Positions 55,171 to 64,000 of a stretch of 64,000 bases of DNA are shown one piece after another (positions within the stretch are counted from its first letter, which is position 1; every line of letters begins with the position of its first letter). The notes beneath the pieces were generated by a model. It did no database searches. It was not told the DNA's origin and saw only the letters and a list, made by a program, of their open reading frames with translations. The stretch comes from Ashinkailepas kermadecensis (Eukaryota > Arthropoda > Thecostraca > Neolepadidae): the NCBI GenBank assembly GCA_034440615.1, contig JAOTOM010004321.1, positions 124,001-188,000 of the forward strand, written 5' to 3'. The position numbers and the translations under genes were made by a program.

Positions 55171-57960
55171 TAGTTGGTGGAGGGAGAGCAGTAATATGTG
55201 GAATATTGTATTGAAGTTGTGTAGAAAATGTTTTGACGCGTGAAGTTATTGTAAGACCGGTTCGCTTTTCGGCGGGACCTAAATAATCGTGATGTAAATT
55301 TGTGAGAACTTGTAATGTTGCATGTGTGGGATGGTGTTCTTTAAATTGAATTTTGCGGCATATCTAAGTGTTTGTTCCAGTCTTCGGATATCTCATGGTG
55401 GAATTCCTGCTTCTGTTTGTAGATAATTGATGGGAGAAGTTCTCATTGCACCGAGTGCTAAGCGGATAAATTTATTTTGTATGGTTTCCAAAAGTTTCAA
55501 AGCGGAGGTACTGGCACCAGCGTAGACTAGCGATCAATATTCTATGATAGGAAGAACTAAGGATTTGTAGAGATGTAAAAGCGTATGACGATCGGCTCCG
55601 AATGAGGAAGAAGTAATACAGCGAAATAAATGGAGTCGGTGAAAACATTTGGTCTTAACGTGTTTGATGTGTTGATGTATGGATAGCCTACGATCAAAAA
55701 TAATACCAAGACACTTAAGTGAATTTACAAAAGATATGTGGTTATTCCCAAGGTGAAGCGGTGTGTCTGGGCTTGGGCAGGGTGTCGATTTGCTAAATAT
55801 CAGTGTTGCAGATTTTGGGGCCGAAAAAATGAAACCATACATGTACTTTGTCAAGTGTGACTTGCCATCCAATTAAACAATGTTAATAATTTTTGACGGA
55901 GCACCAAATCGCACTATCGTCTGCAAATAGTGAATATGGTATATTGGCAGTCATGTCATCGAACAGATCATTCATGATGATGTTAAATAATACTGGTGAA
56001 ATACAACTTCCCTCTGGTAGTCCGTTCTGAAGAAAGCGTGGATCGGAGATGGCTGACCGGCACCTGATGTGGAGTAGACGAGAACCAGATAATAACCTAC
56101 TAAATAATGTGCTAAATATCATTTTATGCCGAGTTGTTGAACTTTGAAGAGTAATGCGGGTTTGAAAACCATATCGTACGCTTTGCTTATGTCTAAGAAA
56201 ACTGCGACAGTGTGTTCATGTTTTTTTTTGTATCCTAGCCGGATGTCTGTCTCTAACCGAATAAGATGATCTATGGTGCTGCGTTCTCGCCGAAAACCAC
56301 ATTGAAAAGGAAATTGAAGAGAATTTGTTTCCAGATGCCAGGTCAGTCTTTTTATAATAATACGTTCCAAAAGTTGTCCAAGACAACAGGTGAGAGCTAT
56401 GGGTCGAACATTGTTGGGGTCGCTGTGATCTTTGCCGGGTTTTGGTGTCGGAATGATGATGGCTTCTTTCCAAAATTCGGGAAAAATATGACCTGACCAT
56501 AATGAAATAAATGTTCATAAGATGCAATGTTTCGTGTGGTCGGGCAAATGACTGAAAAAATAATAATGTAAATTGTCGGGTTCTACAGAAGTATTACCGG
56601 TGGAGGAAATTGCAGTCTCTAGTTCAGAAATTTGAAAAGGAGCATTATATGTTTCAGTGTTGTCAGAATGGATTTGAGCTAAATTGGTGTGAAAAGTATG
56701 TTATGCATTTTGTAAGAATTCCGGTCTGTAGTTGTTATCCGAGCTATTTTGAGCCAGAGTGTCCGCTATTGTGTTTACTATTGCTTGTGGGTCTGTAATG
56801 GTGATATTTCGGATTTTGAGTGCCGGGGGTGATTTTAATGGGGTGCGTCCGGACAGTCGGCGGATTAATTGCCAGATTTGGCTTAAGGGTGTTCGAAAAG
56901 TGAGCTGTTTTAAATATTCTGACCATGAACGACGCCTGGCATCGCAAATGAGGTGGCGTGTCTTCGCTCGTTCATGGTTACGGATGATTACATTTTGTTC
57001 ATCAAGGTGTCTTAAATATTTCCTAAATACTCTTTTCCTTACCGCCATGGCATGTGATATTTCGGGGCTCCACCAAGGTACTGGCATTCGTTTTATGAAA
57101 GGTTTTGTGATTAGAATTGCCACAGATGCTGCTTCGAGAAGTGTATTTGTGATTAAGTTGATGTTTTGCACAGGGGAAATATCTGGGTTGTATTGTACAT
57201 ATGAGAGTTCTTGAAACTTGATCCAGTCTGCTTTCGAAGTTTTCCAGCGTGGGATAAAACTTGGTGTGATGTCGGCCGCAGTTGAAAATGTTGGTGCTAA
57301 TTTAATAGGATAATGATCACTATCACGAATGTCGGTGTCGACCGTCCAATCAAAATCGTTGGCCAGAGCCGGAGAACAAATTATTAAATCTATTGCAGTT
57401 TCTGTCTTGTGCCCGAGGTGAAAAAAAAGTTGGCTCTCCAGTGTTAAGTAATACTAAATTGTGTCGCTCTAAAATGTGTTGAATAATGCGTCCACGAGTG
57501 TCGGGTTGTGCACGTTTTTTAAATCCCACACCGGACTATGGGCGTTGAAACCGCCAAGTAAAATGAACTGGTTTTTGAAATGTGTTATGAGGTTTTCGAA
57601 TTGTGTCAAAATGTTTGCGTTTTCTGTACTTCGTGGAATGTATAGTGAGCATACATCTATATTTCGGCCATGATAGAGTACAGTACAAGCTACGGCTTGT
57701 AATGGTGAATTAAGTGTAATTTGTGTATGTATGTAATCATTGTTCATGTAAAGGGCTGTATCTCCACTGCGGTGTGGTCCACGGACCTCGTCGTGGCGGC
57801 ATAGTGAAGTGAATAATTGAAAATATTCAAATTATACTGATCGGTAGGCAACAACCATGTTTCCTGAAGTGCGATGAGAATCGGAGTTAAGATGCTAAAA
57901 AGGCTTTCATTTCTGCCCATTTGGAGACCGAACTACGGCAGTTCCATTGTAGGAATATAG
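55171..57960 (-). pseudogene. LINE ORF2: endonuclease and reverse transcriptase
   Basis: The start of ORF2 is near 57960, where the minus frame reads FLQWNCRSS, the usual first block of the endonuclease. ILLGGFNAHSPVWDL (about 57520-57565) is the GDFNAHS motif, with its first Asp changed to Gly. SDHYPIKL at about 57300-57325 is the last endonuclease motif. The pre-RT region (57171-56701) includes PVPWWSPEI. RT follows: a PFQCGFRRERST block, motif A VAVFLDISKAYDMV (frame 56370-56119), motif B LPEGSCISPVLFNI and motif C FADD at 55916-55927 (frame 56122-55883), then the thumb LKCLGIIFDRRLS (frame 55872-55534). Frameshifts and stops break it, and the Gly change would impair the nuclease. Confidence 0.88.
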
Positions 57961-58501
57961 ACATTTGTGAGAACAAAATAATGTTTGTCAGCACCTTTCG
58001 GTGCATGGCGTAGCCAAGATTGCAGTTCAGGCGGGCATGTGGGCTGGGTGCTGACGGCGGCGGTTGACCCGCCCAAGCCGTCCAGCCGACCGGTGATCTT
58101 GGCAAGGTCACGGCGGCCGGCCACTGCCGCGGGGAATGCCCGCCGGCTGGAATGTGTCGGTGGGGTCACGTGGCTGTCGGCCGGCACTGGACGCGCTGGG
58201 CTTAGTCGGCGGCCCACCGAAGTGGCACGCATTTCCCCTGCAGCCGAATGGCTGCGTGGTCTGACATTCCTTATGGAATTTGCCTGAGTGTGTGGAGCCG
58301 GAGTGGTCTTTGTGTTGGGAGCCATGGTGTTTTGTGTCGATGTCGTCAGTGGTGTTAGTTTTTAAGTGGAGCTAAGCCGGGAATCATGTCAGTCTGCATC
58401 GAAGTAGAAGTGGTGTTGACGCGAGGGGTGGGGGGAGCAATGCTGGTCGCCTGTGCGTACGTTTTGGCGGAGGAGGAGGTGGCCTCGACAGACCGCCGGG
58501 T

Positions 58502-59537
58502 CTAAGGGTAGGACACCCCGGTCGTGGCTTTGACTGCGCAGACCTCCATCTCCTTGCGCCAAACTGGACATAGGGGTGATGTGGTCAGGTGGCCGGGTGT
58601 GTTGCAGTTGAGGCAGTGGGCTGGTTTGGAGCAGGTGGATTCGGGATGAGGTGTCTCATCGTACTTGGGGCATCGTGCTGGCTGGCGGCATGTTTTGCTG
58701 CCATGGCCAAAGCGCTGGCAGTTAAAACAGCGGAGAGGATTGGGGATAAAGACTCGGACTTGGTAACGAAGGTAGCCGGCGATGAGGGTCTTGAGACGAG
58801 TGGTAGAGTTGAAGGTAAGTACTAGGAGGCTCGTGTCACGTTTCTGGCTGTCTTTGAAGGATGTAATGCGGCGGACGTGGGTCACCCCCTCCGGCCTGAG
58901 CTGCGCTTGAATATCTTCCTCAGACATGAAGCGGAGCTCCGGCGAGAAGATGGTGCCTTTGGTAGTGTTACGATTGGAATGGAGAGTGACGGTGACGGAT
59001 TTTCCACAAAATGTGGTGGTGCGGAGGAGGGCTTTGGTTTGGGTTCGGGTTTGGGTTTTAATGACTAAGGTTCTGTTGACAGGGACTTCAATGTCGGGAT
59101 TGGCTAGGGAGCAGATGGCGAGGAGTTGTTTAGTCGGCTAGAAAACGTTGGCACGGCGAAAGGAAACGGACTCCTTGACAGGCTTGACGACGATGTACGA
59201 GCCAGCACTGTCAATGTAGGGTTCGATGGGTTCAGGTTGGGAGGGCGTGTGAGGGCGTTCGAGCGTGGGTCAGCGGCGTGGAGAGTGGTCTGGTCCGGAT
59301 TGCGAGGCGAAGTCGTGGTCTTGGGACGAACATGGGTCGGCGAGGCGCAAAGGGCTTCCATGGCGTCATCGAGGGAAATAGTTCGGCGCGGGTCATCAAC
59401 GGTTGTATTGAGAGATGGGGCATCCGGGGCCGAGTCCGGGGTCGCGCGATGGTCATCTTGAGTGGTCAGAGGCGGGCATTCCGAGTCGGAGTCAGTTGGC
59501 GAGCATGGGTCGGTGCCCTTCTTGCGTTTTTCCCCAT
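58502..59537 (-). pseudogene. LINE ORF1: gag-like zinc-knuckle protein, frameshifted
   Basis: The ORF1 product binds the element RNA. The probable start is ATG at 59537-59535 (minus), right after the 5' leader. A basic and acidic, Pro/Ser/Thr-rich N-terminal region runs to about 59104. The intact C-terminal part (58927-58502, open further upstream in the same frame) has an RNA-binding-like region, then RVFIPNPLRCFNCQRFGHG. The first knuckle, CFNCQRFGHGSKTC, and the third, CLNCNTPGHLTTSPLC, are complete. The middle one (CPKYDETPHPESTC) has lost its second Cys to Tyr. At least two frameshifts occur (just after the start and near 59110-59130). Confidence 0.85.
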
Positions 59538-59634
59538 CGCGGGGAAAAAATCCCTACCTAATGTGATTTAAAGCAGTACGAAAGACACAGAAACACAGGG
59601 AACGGAAATACGACGACGAAAAAAATAGGGTGGG

Positions 59635-59685
59635 GTGACGGGTGTCACCCCTAGAAAGGAACGAAAAGGGCGACGGGTGTCACCC
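59635..59685 (-). promoter_or_regulatory. Repeated GGGTGACACCC motif in LINE 5' leader
   Basis: GTGACGGGTGTCACCC (59635-59650) and GCGACGGGTGTCACCC (59670-59685), 35 bp apart, lie in the untranslated leader between the 5' end (59808) and the ORF1 start (59537). Repeated leader units can carry the internal promoter of a LINE. That role is inferred. Confidence 0.35.
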
Positions 59686-59808
59686 AACGAAAATGAAAAA
59701 TAAGGGGCTGCGAAAACAGCAGCCAGTCAAGCCAGTTGGCAGGTCGGTCGGAGTGTACAGATAGCTTCGGCAACAGGAAATTTGTGCTCGAATAGTTCCG
59801 ACTCTCCA

Positions 59809-59820
59809 TGCATATAGGTT
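59809..59820. repeat. 12-bp target-site duplication at LINE 5' end
   Basis: TGCATATAGGTT, exact match to 54091-54102. It fixes the 5' end of the LINE at 59808. Confidence 0.85.
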
Positions 59821-60292
59821 AGAACATAAGACGGATGTATATCCGTTTGATACGGATAACGGAGCGGGTCGGATTAAGTTCGGTGAAAATAAACCAAAGA
59901 GGATTATACAACCGATTGCCTTAAACTTTTGTCGCAAAATCATAACTTTGCAAAATAACCATGCTTACTTCTGTTTTCCAGTCAGAGACTTGCAGAACAT
60001 AATTATTGAATTAGCTGATGCTGAGGGAAAAAATTGTCTGAAATAGATCTGAAACCACTAATCAACAATTTGACATTGCTATACTCATACTTGCAGGCAT
60101 CCTCAATGTCAAATATACCTCTTTGCATGCAGCTTGAGCTGGATTCATCGTACTGTTCTCTCAATTTCATGTCATCATTCATGTCATCTCTCATTTTATG
60201 TCTAAACTGCTATGCAATCCAGTTCACTGCAATCCCATTGCTATCAATGAGCTTGTGGACATACCACAAATTCGCGTATTAATCAACTGCAA
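59821..60292. other. Anonymous interval
   Basis: No supported feature between the LINE and the (TA)n tract. Confidence 0.35.
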
Positions 60293-61305
<1,013 letters not shown>

Positions 61306-61446
61306 CGGTTGGTTATTGGTTTTACGACACGTCGACCGTTGTCTTGGTGCCAACCTCACGCCTTGGTCGCGGGCGAAGGTAGCGACGGTGGACTCGAACT
61401 CACAATCTTTCGATTGTGAGACGCATCCCCCTGACCACTCGTCCCC
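61306..61446 (-). mobile_element. tRNA-derived SINE, copy 2
   Basis: Same family and orientation as 8801-8961. Shared parts are CGGTTGGTTATTGGTTTTAC at the body end, the ACACGTCGACCGTTG block, and the tRNA-like head with CACAATCTTTCGATTGTGAG. The B box region (minus) reads GTTCGAGTCC near 61391-61400; the A box region (complement of about 61427-61438) is worn. No clear target-site duplication, so it is older than copy 1. Confidence 0.82.
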
Positions 61447-62453
61447 AGCGATGTGTAGTCAAACTCTATGCAGTCGGCTGGCAGCCATGGGGCTCCATTT
61501 AAAAGATAAGTCAAACGAGGTTATGTATGGCCGAAAGCAAAATGGAAATGCGTATTTAATATAATTTAGCAAATGGATAGGCAGAAGAAATCAAGACAAT
61601 CTCTATCAGCCATCCGGAGACCTCGTGGCATGTGCTGCTTTAGAAGAAGAAGTTCATTACCACTAATTGGTGGTCAGCTGTACAGGTACCTACCTACGTG
61701 CCTCCGCCTACAACTGCTTCATTGAGGAGTGTGCCACTTACTAGCCAGGTATCTAGATGGGCACTGCAAGACGCGCAAACGAATCACACTGAACTGAAGC
61801 AAACTGCTAATCTAAGCTGATGTATTTTTATACGATAAATGGAATGGTATGACAATTTGTTGTTCTAGTGTAGACAGCCGTGTAGCTGCATAGGTTGATT
61901 CTACCAATGTTGTTCGAGAGAGTGACCATAATTTGCTAACGAACAAGGTGAACATTTTAATATTTAGTTTTGCAACTGCGGATGATATCTTTATTGTATT
62001 TCATTTCTTGGAAGTAGTTCATTTTCCTGTATGATTTGTTCATGCTCATGCACCATAAAATGGCATAGGATAGAGTGCTGCAAATGGCATCTGAATGAAC
62101 TTGTTTGCTTCTGCAGAATATCGTGCTGCTAATGGAAATTGTAATCAACATCTTACATAAATATCACTTTTTCCATGACCTTGGTACTAAAACATTGGTT
62201 ATTCTTGGTGACCTATTTGTTATTTATTACTGCAACCAATGTGTTTTAGCTGTGTCATTTTCCTAACATATTATATAACAGATGGGTTATATAATAGCAC
62301 CGATATCGACGAGGATTTGACTGTCGGATCGATATCGATACGGATTGGAGATAAGTTGAAAACTTCAATCGATGTTATGCTCTAATGCAGAGGAACAATC
62401 AGGGAACATGTGACAGTTCAAAATAGTTCTTTTTTTACGGTGAAGAGGTTCAG

Positions 62454-62456
<3 letters not shown>
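61447..62456. other. Anonymous interval
   Basis: No gene. GATATCGA words recur near 62300-62340. Confidence 0.35.
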
Positions 62457-62527
<71 letters not shown>

Positions 62528-62582
62528 GAGTGTGTGTGTGTTTGTGTGTGTGGCTGTCTGCCTGTCTGCATCTGTGTGTGTA
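62457..62582. repeat. (TA)n followed by (GT)n microsatellite
   Basis: TA run to 62526, then CGAG and a GT/CTGT-rich tract to about 62582. Confidence 0.93.
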
Positions 62583-64000
62583 TCTATTAATCAACTACAT
62601 GACAACTTGAGATAGGTGTTAAATGTGACTTTGACTTAACATACCCACTAACATAAACAACGAAATCAGTTTTTGATTTCGCGTATCCAGTAGAAATCGC
62701 GAAATGTTGATGACTTCAGCCGAGCACAGGTGTCGTGCAGTCGAGTTCCAGCCAGGTAAGCTACATTATGGGCAGTTGCATTATTCACAGGTGCATGACT
62801 TCGGCTAACTAGCGGGAACTTTTTTTACGACTGTAGTAAAGCGATCTGAACACGGGGCAGGGCACGAACAGTCAGCACATCAACTATTCACATGGCTGCT
62901 ACTCCTCTACAGTATTTTTATAGTGGTGTAAAACTAATGTCCAGTAAAATGAGCGATGCGTTCGTCGTACTCCCTAATTTATCATATCATTTCCTGCCCA
63001 CACAATATACGCCCAAATAAATCACAATATTCCATGCCCCTTCAGTCGCTCAGCTGGCGGCAAGCCCTCCAAACAGTCGTGGGCCACACACGTCCATAAC
63101 TCGGAGCAAGGCCTGGTAAAACCGCACCACCAAAATTACCTAGCTTAGGGGCAATTTATCGTCGTCGGCTCGCTTAAATGGGCATTGGTATGCCAGCTGA
63201 TAACAATTCAAATGAAGGAAGACTTCTCGAGGGAGCCGTCTTTTTGCCGCTGCCTCGCTGTCGGCCGCTGCCTGGTGCTCCGCTTCTCGGCTGTCCGGAC
63301 ACTAGCTGCAGCCAATTCTGAAATCGCCACAGCTGGCGAAAGGATATAGAGGATTCGGTATAAATCCCAGACTGCTGGCTACGCGCCAGCGTGCGGCGGC
63401 GCAAAACACACGGCACGCTGGTGTCCGTTAACGGCCGGCAGATCACCGTTTCGGGTTCGGTTTTGGGCCGTTGTCAGGAGCACTGCAATGTAGATTGCAC
63501 TTCGGATTGGCTAAGTTACGCTCTGTAATGATGAACAAACATTCTGCCAATTAACACGCTATTCATGATTAAGGTACGCGGCCAGCATGAATGCGCCCAT
63601 CGTGAATAGCCGAGGTGCCTCGCCAACAGTGAGAAAACAACCCGTCATAGTGTATTTGCCGCGTCTTGAGCAAGTCTGTGGGATTATTCACGAAATCTGA
63701 ATACACTATGACCACAGTGCATGGTGGTATAAGTTCAGCACGTCTTTCCTAACAACTTCAGACTGATCTCATAACTTTGCGTATATGGATGCAAATTGAA
63801 GCTGGCTACCGCCGCACCAGCCCAGTGCTGCTATCATCCCAATGCTGTCATCCTGCCAGCTGCTGTCGTCGCTACTGACTGTAGGAAGTGCTTTAGAAGT
63901 TAAGTATTTAAAAAGAGCCAGTCGAAGCCACCCTTTGCAAATTGGCTCACGATTTAAATGCCCAGCTGGAGAAGCAGTTAGAAAAACAGGGAGGGAAGCA
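62583..64000. other. Anonymous interval to window end
   Basis: No supported gene. A 13-bp inverted pair GTCATAGTGTATT (63644-63656) and its complement (63700-63712) is separated by 43 bp. Confidence 0.35.

Larger units (their letters stand above)
54103..59808 (-). mobile_element. Near full-length I/Jockey-type LINE with RNase H, 5.7 kb
   Basis: A complete minus-strand non-LTR retrotransposon bounded by a 12-bp duplication TGCATATAGGTT (54091-54102 and 59809-59820). Reading the minus strand: a 5' leader of about 270 bp; ORF1 with zinc knuckles (59537-58502); ORF2 with apurinic-type endonuclease, reverse transcriptase and RNase H (about 57960-54183); and a short 3' leader ending in AACTC/AAAACTC repeats instead of poly(A). 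RNase H after RT is an I-group trait. The copy is near complete but has several frameshifts in both ORFs, so it cannot move on its own. Confidence 0.92.

Overview
This window looks like a gene-poor stretch of an invertebrate animal nuclear genome. The evidence is eukaryotic throughout. There are non-LTR retrotransposons of the I/Jockey and CR1 types, tRNA-derived SINEs with pol III boxes, cut-and-paste DNA transposons with terminal inverted repeats and target-site duplications, long (TA)n tracts, G/C homopolymers and several large GC-rich minisatellites. Nothing bacterial or organellar is visible: no operons, ribosome-binding-site-spaced genes, or rRNA. I cannot fix the phylum. The LINE proteins fit arthropods (chelicerate or crustacean) or molluscs equally well. 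I found no host protein-coding gene that I could defend. Nearly every long open frame is either retrotransposon debris or the by-product of a stop-free tandem repeat.

Layout. At 1-6 kb there are dispersed repeats, including an AGGTCA-rich family (1.25-2.0 kb; an inverted copy lies at 39.3-40.0 kb) and a GC-rich element carrying a ~175-bp satellite (3.2-4.75 kb; its right part recurs at 17.5-17.9 kb). At 6.1-8.3 kb lies a 5'-truncated CR1-like LINE on the minus strand, followed by a tRNA-derived SINE with a 13-14-bp target-site duplication (8.8-8.96 kb). At 10.2-10.7 kb there are two adjacent minisatellites (73 and 41 bp). A 26-bp minisatellite family occurs twice (16.4-16.6 and 19.96-21.08 kb), bracketing a decayed LINE reverse transcriptase (17.9-19.75 kb).

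At 21.63-24.21 kb there is a complete non-autonomous hAT-type element. It has an exact 8-bp target-site duplication and holds a (TA)n tract and a 190-bp foldback unit with a hammerhead-like core. A second RT fragment follows (24.7-25.2 kb). From 25.8 to 32.3 kb there are repeated (GT)n-G(9-17) tracts, small candidate MITEs and a 2.1-kb, very old array of ~20-bp degenerate units (28.4-30.5 kb). At 36.4-37.2 kb lies a Harbinger/Tourist-like element with 31-bp perfect inverted repeats and a TAA duplication.

At 42.6-50.5 kb there are 7-bp, 54-bp and 105-bp arrays. A second SINE family with a multiplied A-box sits at 51.7 kb. A CpG-rich block with 20-bp and 55-bp repeats lies at 53.2-53.95 kb. An essentially full-length LINE (5.7 kb, minus strand, 12-bp target-site duplication) fills 54.1-59.8 kb; it has zinc-knuckle ORF1 and endonuclease-RT-RNase H ORF2, both frameshifted. 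The end of the window has two more (TA)n tracts and a second copy of the first SINE.

The sequences act together only as a mobile-element landscape. The LINEs would have supplied the reverse transcriptase that also mobilised SINEs. The hAT and Harbinger-like elements encode no visible transposase and must have been moved in trans. Coordinates of decayed elements are my reading of the sequence by eye and may be off by tens of bases, except where target-site duplications fix them.
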